Positions 8,934-16,563 of a stretch of DNA of 50,640 nt are shown in pieces (the stretch's first letter is position 1; each line of letters begins with the position of its first letter). The notes beneath the pieces were generated by a model. It saw nothing but the letters and a program-made list of their open reading frames with translations. It searched no databases and had not been told where the DNA came from. The DNA is from Verrucomicrobiota bacterium. GTDB lineage: Bacteria; Verrucomicrobiota; Verrucomicrobiia; Limisphaerales; BJHT01. The position numbers and the translations under genes were made by a program. The DNA lies in contig BJHT01000014.1 of the NCBI GenBank assembly GCA_014193395.1, positions 1-50,640 on the forward strand, written 5' to 3'.

Positions 8934-10136
8934 ATGAATGCAATGCGAATCCTCATCAGCTTTCTCGCCACTCTGTGGTTTTGCACGCCACGTTCACCAG
9001 GGCAGGAACCAACGATACCTCACTCCACGCTGTTGTTCGCAGACAACGCCACGTGGAAAGCACTCTATCAATCCGTCCGGCCCAATGAAGAAAATGAACT
9101 CCGGCCATTGCGAGTGGATCCCTCGCTCCAAACCTTGCTGGATGCTGCCCTCCAGGACGCCGACTTCCTGCGCGCGCAGCGGCCTGTCGTCCGCCTCCTG
9201 ATGCAGGATGCGGCATGGCATGCCTTCGATTCGTTGGCGAGTGAGCGCGACTATCACGAACCTGCGAACCGGGCATTGCGGATGCGACTCGCCAGAGTCA
9301 TCGCCGTGGCTGCTTTGACCGAAGAGGAAATCAAACACCTGCCAGCGACGAATACGGGCGCGGCGATTGGAAACGATAAGAAGCGCAACACGGAATTTGA
9401 CGTGGATTTGCCAACTGACTTGTTAGAAAAGGGAAGCGACTGGCTGCAATTGACGTATAAGAACTTGGACAGGATCGCACTGACGCATGAGATGAGTCGT
9501 CGCGGGCGCAGTGAGTTCCTCCTGTTTGTGCGATTTCCGGATGGGCGCAAGCCCTTGGAAGACTACCTCAGAAGTCACAATGAATATGCTGTCGCGGAGG
9601 GACGCCGGCGGGATGCGATTCTGAATTTCATGGCCGTTCGAGTGGACCCGGTTCCGCCGATTCCGAAGTTCCCCGCCCACGCGCAAGCGGTGCTGCTGGA
9701 GCGAATGCTCGCCATCTCCGACCGCGGCGTCCCGGTCGCCACTCCGATCAGCAGGTCACTGGCGATGATTGATTTCCAATCGGCGGTGAATTCTGAGAGC
9801 GGGAGGCTGCATAACTTCCGCGCTGCGGCATTCAGATTGTCCCCTGATACGTTGCTGGGCAAGGAGACGAACGTTCACCTGCGCCGCCTGAAGGAACGGG
9901 AGCCGTTCACGGGGGAAACGCACTTTCCGCTCGGCCTCCAACAGTGCTCTACCTGCCATGGCGGCGGCGGCTTGTTATCGCTGACGGGCGGGGTAGCCGG
10001 GATGATTCTCCCCCCCAATCGGGCGGTTGACTCACTGCCAAAGGTAACTGCCTCGGACACGCAAAAGTGGAAACTGCAACGACCGGAGTTCGGACTCTTA
10101 CGTGGGCTCCTCGAAGGACTCGACCTGGCAAAATGA
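8934..10136 (+). CDS. Secreted protein with one CXXCH heme-binding motif
   Basis: The start at 8934 (MNAMRILISFLATLWFC) gives a signal peptide; the ATG at 8943 is an equally possible start. The mature protein is about 380 residues and mostly helical in look. Near the C-terminus a CSTCH motif (residues 338-342, in LQQCSTCHGGGG) fits covalent c-type heme attachment, so a periplasmic mono-heme protein is likely. No other cytochrome domain is obvious, and the ~300 residues before the motif match nothing I recognise. It sits between the two copies of the MTTSEK-type small membrane protein, which hints at a linked unit. Function is unknown. Confidence 0.75.
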   Translation: MNAMRILISFLATLWFCTPRSPGQEPTIPHSTLLFADNATWKALYQSVRPNEENELRPLRVDPSLQTLLDAALQDADFLRAQRPVVRLLMQDAAWHAFDSLASERDYHEPANRALRMRLARVIAVAALTEEEIKHLPATNTGAAIGNDKKRNTEFDVDLPTDLLEKGSDWLQLTYKNLDRIALTHEMSRRGRSEFLLFVRFPDGRKPLEDYLRSHNEYAVAEGRRRDAILNFMAVRVDPVPPIPKFPAHAQAVLLERMLAISDRGVPVATPISRSLAMIDFQSAVNSESGRLHNFRAAAFRLSPDTLLGKETNVHLRRLKEREPFTGETHFPLGLQQCSTCHGGGGLLSLTGGVAGMILPPNRAVDSLPKVTASDTQKWKLQRPEFGLLRGLLEGLDLAK

Positions 10137-10224
10137 TCCAAACGCGCCTGACCAAGCCTGGATTCCCAGCGCCGGAGCGGGTTCCCCTTCTCTTACTTTG
10201 CATCGCGATCTGTAGCCCCAAATC

Positions 10225-10350
10225 ATGAAAATTCCACCGGCCATCTTGTCACTGCTTTCCCTGCTCTCACTGGCCGCGCCCGCGGTGGATATCACGAGGT
10301 TGGGATTTGACGGCCTCTCCTGGGCGCCACAACTCACCACACGATTCTGA
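10225..10350 (+). CDS. Possible 41-residue exported peptide or gene remnant
   Basis: A short frame begins ATG AAA ATT and encodes MKIPPAILSLLSLLSLAAPA, a convincing signal peptide. It is followed by only about 21 residues (VDITRLGFDGLSWAPQL and a short tail) before TGA at 10348. It may be a true micro-protein. It may equally be the 5' remnant of a longer secreted protein cut off when the MTTSEK-type gene was duplicated next to it. There is no homology evidence. Confidence 0.35.
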   Translation: MKIPPAILSLLSLLSLAAPAVDITRLGFDGLSWAPQLTTRF

Positions 10351-10414
10351 AACACTGCCCCGTTACGGCCAGCGCACCGCAGTTCTAGCCTCAACTCAAC
10401 ATCCAACCAACACC

Positions 10415-10630
10415 ATGACCACCTCCGAAAAGAGCAGTCTCCTGAAACAGAACACGCTTTGCTGGCTCGGTGCCCTCGCCTTGCCGGTGATCCTCCACTT
10501 CGGCCTCAGCGACACCAAGTTCCCGTGGCCGCTGATTCTCCCGCTCCTCCTCGTGGGCCCGATGCTCGTCTCGAACACGTTGCTCGCGAAGGCCAGCGGC
10601 GCGGCCATGGACGATGCGAGTCAACGATAG
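10415..10630 (+). CDS. Two-pass small membrane protein, copy 2 (71 aa)
   Basis: This is a paralogue of the protein at 8671-8895. It shares the N-terminus MTTSEK.SLLKQNTLCWLG, the two hydrophobic segments (ALALPVILHFGL and FPWPLILPLLLVGPMLVSN) and the LLAKASG junction before a variable polar tail (AAMDDASQR). The ATG at 10415 is chosen by alignment with copy 1; the frame is open upstream to 10307 but those codons have no counterpart in copy 1. Function is unknown. Confidence 0.7.
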   Translation: MTTSEKSSLLKQNTLCWLGALALPVILHFGLSDTKFPWPLILPLLLVGPMLVSNTLLAKASGAAMDDASQR

Positions 10631-10681
10631 CTGGGGTTTGGCCGGGAGCATCCCCCCGCCACTGCCGTCCAACTCCGCACC

Positions 10682-11182
10682 ATGAAAATGCTCATCCGCG
10701 TCCTTCCCTCAGTCTGTCTCGTGGCGGTGCTGGCAGCGCTGTTGCTCTTCTCCCCGGCCGAAGCGCGCGCGGCCAAACTCCTGTGCGAGATGACACCCGA
10801 GAGCCTTCAGCATTCGGGCTTCTCTATGAAGGTGGAGAACCGTAAGGACGGAACCATCGCCTTCACCCTCGCCCGCGACCTCGCGAAGGCCCGGACGTTT
10901 GAACCGGGCTCGGATTTGCGGCTCCGGCGGTCCGCCACGCTGAAGGTCGTGGGCAAGTCCGGCTTGATCGCCGAGTGCGCGGTCGAGCCGAACGAGAAGA
11001 ACAACACGCTCACCTACCGCTTCGTGCTGGCCCGCGAGTGCGTGGCTGCTTCGCAGTTCACGCTCGCGGAGATCGAGGACTACAAGGAAGAGGTGGGCGA
11101 GGGCTATCTCGGCGGCGGCACGTTGTTTGAGTTTCGGCTGGCGCACTTCGCCGCACAGGCCGCCCGACTCAAGAAACCTTGA
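10682..11182 (+). CDS. Small secreted protein of unknown function (166 aa)
   Basis: The signal peptide is clear (MKMLIRVLPSVCLVAVLAAL, cleavage near AEARA). The mature part of about 135 residues has alternating beta-type segments (DGTIAFTLARDL, ATLKVVGKSG, NTLTYRFVLARE). It contains two Cys near its ends that could pair. It lies 51 bases after the second MTTSEK-type gene in the same direction. No family is recognised. It is probably periplasmic. Confidence 0.65.
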   Translation: MKMLIRVLPSVCLVAVLAALLLFSPAEARAAKLLCEMTPESLQHSGFSMKVENRKDGTIAFTLARDLAKARTFEPGSDLRLRRSATLKVVGKSGLIAECAVEPNEKNNTLTYRFVLARECVAASQFTLAEIEDYKEEVGEGYLGGGTLFEFRLAHFAAQAARLKKP

Positions 11183-11213
11183 CGGTGCCCAGGCAGGAAG
11201 AACCGAAGTTCGA

Positions 11214-11342
11214 ACCACAGAGACGCGATGAACACAGAGAAGCACCAGACTTCGCCGGCCAAGCTGGGTTCACCGATGGGCGACTTCTTGTTCTTCGACG
11301 CCGACGCCGTCTTCCTCTGTGTTCATCGCGTCTCTGTGGTCC
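11214..11342. repeat. Inverted repeat pair, 'accacagagacgcgatgaac' type
   Basis: The arm at about 11215-11240 (accacagagacgcgatgaac...) is answered by its reverse complement at about 11316-11341 (...gttcatcgcgtctctgtggt). The two are separated by about 75 bases that hold no gene. Related arms occur at 12662 and, in the form gaaccacgaaagacacg, at 47707. Confidence 0.75.
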
Positions 11343-11406
11343 CATTTCCCTTTCCAACTGCCTCGACTCGGTTCCGCTGCACCGTCCCTCCATCCAACTC
11401 CGCACT

Positions 11407-11865
11407 ATGAAACACCTCCTCGCTCCCCTGTTCTGCGCCCTCCTGCTCGCCACCGCTGCCGAGTCGTTTGCTCTCATCTTCGAGCTGGACAGGCCGGGCC
11501 TGGCGTTTCCCAAGGATTTCCCCACCGCCACCCGCACCAACCTTATGGCGGTGCTCCAGCGTACGGATTGCACATTCCTCGGCGGCAACGGCTTCAACTC
11601 CGACACGCACCTGAAATACGGCGGCGACACGCAGGCCTTGAACCGCTTCCTCGATGCCCTCACGAAATGCCCCGGCCTGACCCTCTCCATCCGCTTCTAC
11701 CGCTATGACGAAACCGAGAAGCTGGACTGGGCGGTGGACCACTCAGCCTGGCGCGAGCCGAACAGCCTGTGCGTGCGGGTGAACCTCAACTCCAAGCGCA
11801 TCAAACTCGACGACTTGGCCGTGCCGGGCACCAAAGGACCGCGCCTGGCAGAAGATGCCAAGTGA
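11407..11865 (+). CDS. Small secreted protein of unknown function (152 aa)
   Basis: The start at 11407 gives a signal peptide (MKHLLAPLFCALLLATAAES). The frame is open 76 codons further upstream, but that part is the inverted-repeat element at 11214-11342, so the upstream start is rejected. The mature protein has segments such as FLGGNGFNSDTHLKYGGD and LTLSIRFYRYDE. It looks like a small alpha/beta domain. In other Verrucomicrobiota such short proteins cluster next to sigma factors and kinases. No function can be given. Confidence 0.6.
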   Translation: MKHLLAPLFCALLLATAAESFALIFELDRPGLAFPKDFPTATRTNLMAVLQRTDCTFLGGNGFNSDTHLKYGGDTQALNRFLDALTKCPGLTLSIRFYRYDETEKLDWAVDHSAWREPNSLCVRVNLNSKRIKLDDLAVPGTKGPRLAEDAK

Positions 11866-11914
11866 CCAGGGCCGGCCAAAGTCAGCCGCCTCCCCGCTTA
11901 CCCACCACCACCGG

Positions 11915-12631
11915 ATGACATCCCCCGCCGACTTCCGCACCACGCGCTGGACGCAGGTGCTCGCCGCGCGCGGCGAATCAGCGTCCGCGAAGTCGGCGCT
12001 CTCCGATCTCTGTGCCGCGTACTATGCGCCAGTCGTGGCCTTCCTCCGCGCCGACGGACGCGAGGAGGATGCGGCTCGTGAACTGGCCCACGATTTTTTC
12101 GCCCGCGTGCTCGAGCGCAGTTCGCTCGGCGGCGCGGACCCGGCGCGCGGACGCTTCCGTTCGTATCTGCTCGGCGCGCTCAAACATTTTCTCACCGACC
12201 ACCGCCGGCGCGCCGTCGCCGCCAAACGCGGCAGCGGCAGCGATCCGGTGCCCCTGTCCACCGGCACCGACACCTCGCCCGGCTGCGAAATCCCCGATTC
12301 CACCACCCCGCCGTCCGACCTGGTCTTCGACCGCCAGTGGGCGCTCACGCTGCTCGACCGTTCGCTGCTCGCGCTCGCGACCGAGTTCGCCAGCGCCGCC
12401 GAACGCGCGCAGTTCGAGGCGCTCAAACCCTGGCTCACCGGCGAACCCGGCACGCCCCAATCGGCGGTCGCCGCACAGCTTGGACTCAATGAAAACGCGG
12501 TGAAAGTGGCCATCCACCGCCTGCGCCGCCGCTTTCGCGAACTGGTGAAATCCGAGATCGCCCAAACCGTCGCCGACCCCGCCGAGCAGCGCGCCGAGCT
12601 GGAACACCTGATCCGCGTGCTCGCGGCCTAG
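11915..12631 (+). CDS. ECF-type RNA polymerase sigma factor (planctomycete/verrucomicrobial type)
   Basis: The protein has 238 aa and starts MTSPADFRTTRWTQVLAARG, the typical N-terminus of this ECF group. Region 2 is LCAAYYAPVVAFLRADGREE followed by ARELAHDFFARVLER. Region 4 runs from FEALKPWLTGE to LGLNENAVKVAIHRLRRRFR, the DNA-reading helix-turn-helix. An upstream ATG in frame at 11855 is rejected because it overlaps the previous gene and adds a non-conserved stretch. Members of this group are commonly followed by a large membrane Ser/Thr kinase gene. Here the 1.1 kb downstream hold only repeats, so the usual partner is missing or elsewhere. Confidence 0.88.
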   Translation: MTSPADFRTTRWTQVLAARGESASAKSALSDLCAAYYAPVVAFLRADGREEDAARELAHDFFARVLERSSLGGADPARGRFRSYLLGALKHFLTDHRRRAVAAKRGSGSDPVPLSTGTDTSPGCEIPDSTTPPSDLVFDRQWALTLLDRSLLALATEFASAAERAQFEALKPWLTGEPGTPQSAVAAQLGLNENAVKVAIHRLRRRFRELVKSEIAQTVADPAEQRAELEHLIRVLAA

Positions 12632-12747
12632 CCGTGTCCAGTCAGTTGCAAATGCGGAGGGAACCACAGAGACACGAAGAACACAGGGCGGCGGGGCCGC
12701 AACCAACGCGGAGCGCGTGGGGCGGCAAGGGCGGAGGCAAAACTCTG

Positions 12748-12879
12748 AGAGCGTGTTTGAAAAGTCGCTTGAGCCGCGAGGTCCTGTGCTTGGAGTTCCG
12801 CGTTTACGCGGCCCGCGGGTCGGACACGCACGAACCGCGTAAACGCGGAACTCCAAACCAGGGTTTTCAAACAGGCTCT
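12748..12879. repeat. Nested inverted repeat, 'gagcctgtttgaaaa' family, copy 1
   Basis: The outer arms are agagcgtgtttgaaaa (12748-12763) and ttttcaaacaggctct (12864-12879). The inner arms are ttggagttccgcgtttacgc (from 12790) and its reverse complement ending 12856. Size and structure suggest a non-autonomous mobile element (MITE-like). Other copies are at 16214-16344 and, degraded, at 25967-26032. Confidence 0.8.
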
Positions 12880-12915
12880 GACAGCCTCCGTAATGAGTGC
12901 GCGGTGCGCGCTTCC

Positions 12916-13033
12916 GCTCCTTCCCACTCTGCGTTCCTTCCGATCTCTGCGGTGTTTTCAGGAAACGCTCCGGTCAGGATGGCGCGGAATGGAACACCGC
13001 AGAGATCGGAAAGAACGCAGAGCGGGAAGGAGC
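12916..13033. repeat. 41-bp inverted repeat with 36-bp loop
   Basis: The left arm 12916-12956 (gctccttcccactctgcgtt...) and the right arm 12993-13033 (...aacgcagagcgggaaggagc) pair with two mismatches. The core is tccgatctctgcggtgtt. It could form a very stable hairpin. No gene lies inside. Confidence 0.85.
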
Positions 13034-13172
13034 TGTGGGACACAACCCACACTCCCGATCACCGGTTGGTGGGTCAAAAATAGGTGGTCTGGAAATTCGC
13101 CCGCCTCATAAGGGACGCACGTCTCTGCGGCGTGAACGCCGCGCCCCGCCAATCTGGTCATGGCTCAACCAT

Positions 13173-13476
13173 GATGCCTTTCGGTAATTCCAACGAAGAA
13201 TCCCAACGGGATTCCGGCCTCCAGCCCAGGGTTGCGAGGAACGAGCTACCCTGGGAAATCGGTCCATAGATTCACAACCCCAACGGGGTTGTGGCCCGAT
13301 GGTGCGAGCGTGCCACAACCCCGTTGGGGTTGAAAAACCTTGCTGATCCCTACCCAGGGTAGCTCGTTCCTCGCAACGCTGGGCTGGAGAACACAACCCC
13401 GTTGGGGTTGCCGAGAGCGGCAGAACGCGCGCTTGGCGGCCCGCCGTTTAGCGAAGTAGAAGTGCCGAAAGGCATC
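13173..13476. repeat. 304-bp composite palindromic element
   Basis: There are three nested levels. The outer arms are gatgcctttcgg (13173-13184) and ccgaaaggcatc (13465-13476). The middle arms of 35 bases are 13221-13255 (ccagcccagggttgcgagga...) and 13353-13387, with one mismatch. The inner small palindromes are cacaaccccaacggggttgtg at 13273-13293 and the caaccccgttggggttg form at about 13316 and 13394. The structure suggests a mobile or structured repeat. No protein is encoded. Confidence 0.8.
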
Positions 13477-13727
13477 AGACTTAACCTCTAGGTAGTCAGA
13501 GCCACGACTTCACGCCCGCCCCATACCGGACAGATCGCAAGCTGGCAGCCCGGACTACCCACAGACTATCTGCCAGCTACACTTCCCAGCGAACAACCAA
13601 GGACAAACACGGATAATATCAGAATCATCGCGTCATCCGCCGGCGCAACCACCCCGCCTCGCCAGCGCTTTCTCCATCCGTGTCCATCCGTGGTTCATCT
13701 CGGGATTTTCCGCGCCTTGTCCATCAC

Positions 13728-14420
13728 TCACTTCAAGTAAGGACCAACTACTTCCTTCCAGATAGCGTAGCCCTTCTCGTTCATGTGCAGGCGATCCTTC
13801 AGATAGATGTCGGGCAACGGCTGGCCGTCGGGGCCAAGCATCCGGGAATGGACGTCGATGAAAGCCATCGAACTGTCCTTGGCGATAAATTCGCGGATGA
13901 GCGCATTGAGAGTGCGGACCTTTTCGATCTGAGCCCAGCGCGCGGGATTGGGGGCGCTGGAGATGTAGGCGAGTTTGGCGTCGGGCAGGCCGGCGCGGAT
14001 TTTGGCGACGAAGGCTTGGAAATCCGCGAACACGCGCTCGGGGGACTTGCCCGCATTGATGTCATTGCCGCCCGCGTAGAGCACGACGAGGCGCGGCTTG
14101 TGCGGCACCACGATCCGGTCCGCGAACTGCACCGAATCGGCGATCTGCGAGCCGCCGAAGCCGCGGTTGACGACCTTGTGCTCGGGAAAATCCTGCGCCA
14201 GTGACTTCCACATCCGCACGCTGGAACTACCGATGAAGATGATCGCGTTGGCGGGCGGCGGATTGGTTTTGTCGGCGGCCTCAAAGGCACTGATCTCTTT
14301 TTCCCAGCGCGTCGCGGCGGCCGGCGCATCCTTGGCCCACGCGGGCAAGGCGAGGACGATGGCAAGGCAGAGCAGGTTGAGGAACACGACACGACGACGA
14401 GTGTTACAGGGCGTTTTCAC
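13728..14420 (-). CDS. Secreted SGNH/GDSL-family hydrolase
   Basis: The protein has 230 aa with a signal peptide (VVFLNLLCLAIVLALPAWA). The four SGNH blocks are visible: nucleophile Ser66 in IGSSSVRMW, the Gly block GFGGSQ (88-92), Asn119 in YAGGND, and the Asp209/His212 dyad in KDRLHMNEKG. This predicts a periplasmic esterase, probably removing acetyl or similar groups from carbohydrate, as is common for this family in polysaccharide-degrading bacteria. The substrate cannot be read from the sequence. The gene stands alone: the repeat block is downstream and a 400-bp gap is upstream. Confidence 0.9.
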   Translation of the reverse strand: MKTPCNTRRRVVFLNLLCLAIVLALPAWAKDAPAAATRWEKEISAFEAADKTNPPPANAIIFIGSSSVRMWKSLAQDFPEHKVVNRGFGGSQIADSVQFADRIVVPHKPRLVVLYAGGNDINAGKSPERVFADFQAFVAKIRAGLPDAKLAYISSAPNPARWAQIEKVRTLNALIREFIAKDSSMAFIDVHSRMLGPDGQPLPDIYLKDRLHMNEKGYAIWKEVVGPYLK

Positions 14421-14820
14421 AGGTGGGAATCTGCGGGGCTGAGTGCCGGGTTAGAAGTAAAAAAGGGAACGAGATGCCGCGGCGGCACCTTCCACAGGAA
14501 CCCGGGAGAAGGCTAATGCAGGTTCACGCTGAGGTTAGGTCGCGCCGGGACCTCCGCTGGTGGCAAGGCGCGACGAAGGAGCCTATCCAAACGAGATTTC
14601 TGACTGACGTGCAATGCAGCCAGCGGCGGAAACGCCCAACTAATCAGCCTCATCTCGAACGTGCATTAGAATAGGAGGGAAACTTGGTTCCAAATCTTCC
14701 GGCATGCCGCCGTCCTCAGCCGCAGCGATGTCCGCACTCCACCGCGGCTCGTCCGGGTCTCGCGAGATAGTCCTGGCAGATGGGATTGGAGGAGGCGACG
14801 CATGGTTTGCGCACGACGCT
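14421..14820. other. Intergenic, nothing recognised
   Basis: These 400 bases lie between the SGNH hydrolase and the SRPBCC membrane protein, both on the minus strand. Short open frames on both strands have no coding character and overlap one another. The promoter of the SGNH gene must lie at its left end. No clear repeat is seen. Confidence 0.5.
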
Positions 14821-15735
14821 TCATGGTTTCCCAATCCATCGCTGCAAATTGAAAAAAACAAACTCGTGCTCGGACGTGACGCCCCAACGCTCCAGCGGAC
14901 GCCAATACCAGCGCGGATACAACCGGGTGCCGATCGTCGTGTGACGCACCACCCTGGTCTGATCGCCTTCCGCCGATAACTCGTAACTGGCGGCGATGAA
15001 CGACAACCAGTGTCGTCCTGACAACGTGCTCTCCGTGACGCGCAGGGCCATGAACTGTGAAGGACGCCAGTCGGTGATTTCCTGCGCGATCTGACCGCTG
15101 TCGTAATAGCACACGCGCCGGGCACCGACTGCGGGTCGGTCCAACTCACAACGCGTTGGCACCGGCAAGCCGACGCGCAACAAGAACGGCCGAGGTCCGT
15201 CGAGGCTCTGCATCTGCGCGACCAAATCCCAGGTCCGCCCGGGCGGTGCCGCCACCATCGTCTCCGTGGTAAATACCTCCCGCTGCTGCACCGAACGAAA
15301 GGGCCGCTCCACGCGTTCGGCGGCGGCGATCAGCAAGGGGCAAAGGAGCAGCAGCGCCACGTTTGCTTTCTCCGGCGCGGCCATGCGGTCGATAAACCGT
15401 CCGCGAATATGGTAGCCAATGAACGCCCCGGTCGCGACGCCGAAGGCCACCAATGGCAGGGACATGACACAGCAAACGATTCCCTCCCAGCCCGTAAACA
15501 GCAGCACTGAGAAGGTAATGATGCTACCCGACAGGGAGCAGGCGGCGACGCGTCTCGGACGGCGAACCACGGCGGCCACCGCATAGCCGGAAACAAACGG
15601 CACCACGATAAACATGACCCAGCCAAACTCCGAACGGTCGCCCCGAGTAAGGAGGTAGCCGCCCAACTGAAGGAGCACCCCGACGAAGGTTCCGAGTGTC
15701 ACTCCCTTCACGAAGTTTTTGCGTTGTGAGTCCAT
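14821..15735 (-). CDS. Membrane protein with SRPBCC-like C-terminal domain
   Basis: The protein has 304 aa. Five hydrophobic segments occupy residues ~11-139 (for example FGWVMFIVVPFVSGYAVAAV and VALLLLCPLLIAAAE). A soluble domain of about 160 residues follows, with a polyketide-cyclase/START-like pattern: FTTETMVAAPPGRTWDLVAQ at its start, QEITDWRPSQFMALRV in the middle and a long final helix. The SRPBCC fold usually binds a hydrophobic ligand. The SRPBCC assignment rests on pattern only. The start at 15735 lies 11 bases downstream of the stop of the next gene on the same strand, so the two probably form an operon. Confidence 0.7.
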   Translation of the reverse strand: MDSQRKNFVKGVTLGTFVGVLLQLGGYLLTRGDRSEFGWVMFIVVPFVSGYAVAAVVRRPRRVAACSLSGSIITFSVLLFTGWEGIVCCVMSLPLVAFGVATGAFIGYHIRGRFIDRMAAPEKANVALLLLCPLLIAAAERVERPFRSVQQREVFTTETMVAAPPGRTWDLVAQMQSLDGPRPFLLRVGLPVPTRCELDRPAVGARRVCYYDSGQIAQEITDWRPSQFMALRVTESTLSGRHWLSFIAASYELSAEGDQTRVVRHTTIGTRLYPRWYWRPLERWGVTSEHEFVFFNLQRWIGKP

Positions 15736-15746
15736 GGTGAGTGAGT

Positions 15747-16196
15747 TCAGCGGATCACCGGCCCCACCTGGGCAACATACAATTCGCGAACCGAGTCACG
15801 CAAAAGCACGACAATCGTAAAGACGCCCAGCACGGTTCCCAGGGGCAAGTGCAGGCAATTGATCCCCGCAACCACGAGCGAGAAGGTTCGATGCTTTCGC
15901 GCCCGGAGGCACACGCCGGAGATGACATTCAAAAGACCCGAAGCCAGAAACCACGCTGCCAAGACCAGATACAACCACTTGAACACGGCGAAGAACTCGG
16001 CCGGTGGCAGAGGTTGCTTCTGGTTCGTCACTACGTGGGGGAGGGAGAAAACGGCGTGAAGCAGGGTGTAATGGCCCAGCAAACCCAGTATCCCAAGCAG
16101 CGCGAAGCCGGCGCCGACGAAATGGAATATCGAGAGGAGGTTGAGATGGTCCGCATCAATCTTGCGCTGATCTCTTGTTATAGGTGGTAGGTTCAT
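15747..16196 (-). CDS. Four-pass membrane protein of unknown function
   Basis: The protein has 149 aa from the ATG at 16196; a GTG five codons upstream (16211) is also possible. Four hydrophobic segments are visible: LSIFHFVGAGFALLGILGLL, a short one around LLHAVFSLP, FKWLYLVLAAWFLASGLLNV and LPLGTVLGVFTIVVLL. Residues such as DADHLNLLSIFHFV near the start recur in small verrucomicrobial and bacteroidetal membrane proteins of unknown role. It is the first gene of a likely two-gene operon with the SRPBCC-type membrane protein. Confidence 0.7.
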   Translation of the reverse strand: MNLPPITRDQRKIDADHLNLLSIFHFVGAGFALLGILGLLGHYTLLHAVFSLPHVVTNQKQPLPPAEFFAVFKWLYLVLAAWFLASGLLNVISGVCLRARKHRTFSLVVAGINCLHLPLGTVLGVFTIVVLLRDSVRELYVAQVGPVIR

Positions 16197-16213
16197 AACT
16201 TCGTTTGACACTG

Positions 16214-16344
16214 AGAGCCTGTTTGAAAACCCGGTTTGGAGTTCCGCGTTTACGCGGTTCGGGCATCGTGGACCAGCGGGCCGCGTAAACGCGGAACTCC
16301 AAACCCAGTTCCTCTCGGCTCAAAGGGCTTTTCAAACAGGCTCT
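16214..16344. repeat. Nested inverted repeat, 'gagcctgtttgaaaa' family, copy 2
   Basis: The outer arms are agagcctgtttgaaaa (16214-16229) and ttttcaaacaggctct (16329-16344), a perfect match. The inner arms are ttggagttccgcgtttacgc (from 16236) and the reverse complement ending 16302. This is the best preserved copy in the window. The remainder of the gap to 16563 shows no gene. Confidence 0.85.
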
Positions 16345-16563
16345 TAGCAGGAAGTGAGCATAGGGGATTAGGACAGAGAGGTTTTTGGGCGGGAAAATGG
16401 GAAGGCGATGTCTCAACCGTTGAGAAGCTTCGTGCCGAGACTGAATAGCAAGTAGCGCGGCCGTTTCCCTCGCCCCGTGAGGCCCGAACGGGGAGAGGGA
16501 ATCGGACATCGCAGCGCGGAGGGCACATACTCTCGCAAAGATGAATAGCAACTGATGGTGAGT

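Larger units (their letters stand above)
12632..13727. other. 1.1-kb gene-free block of nested palindromic repeats
   Basis: No open frame with coding character was found. The block holds at least three repeat elements listed separately (12748-12879, 12916-13033, 13173-13476), preceded by an 'accacagagacacgaag' arm at 12664. The tail (about 13480-13727) contains another recognisable phrase, tccatccgtgtccatccgtg, but no gene. Confidence 0.75.

Noticed and set aside
14640..15149. Minus-strand frames of 148-169 codons near the end of the SRPBCC membrane gene
   Set aside because: They overlap the conserved C-terminal part of that gene in another frame and show no own motifs.
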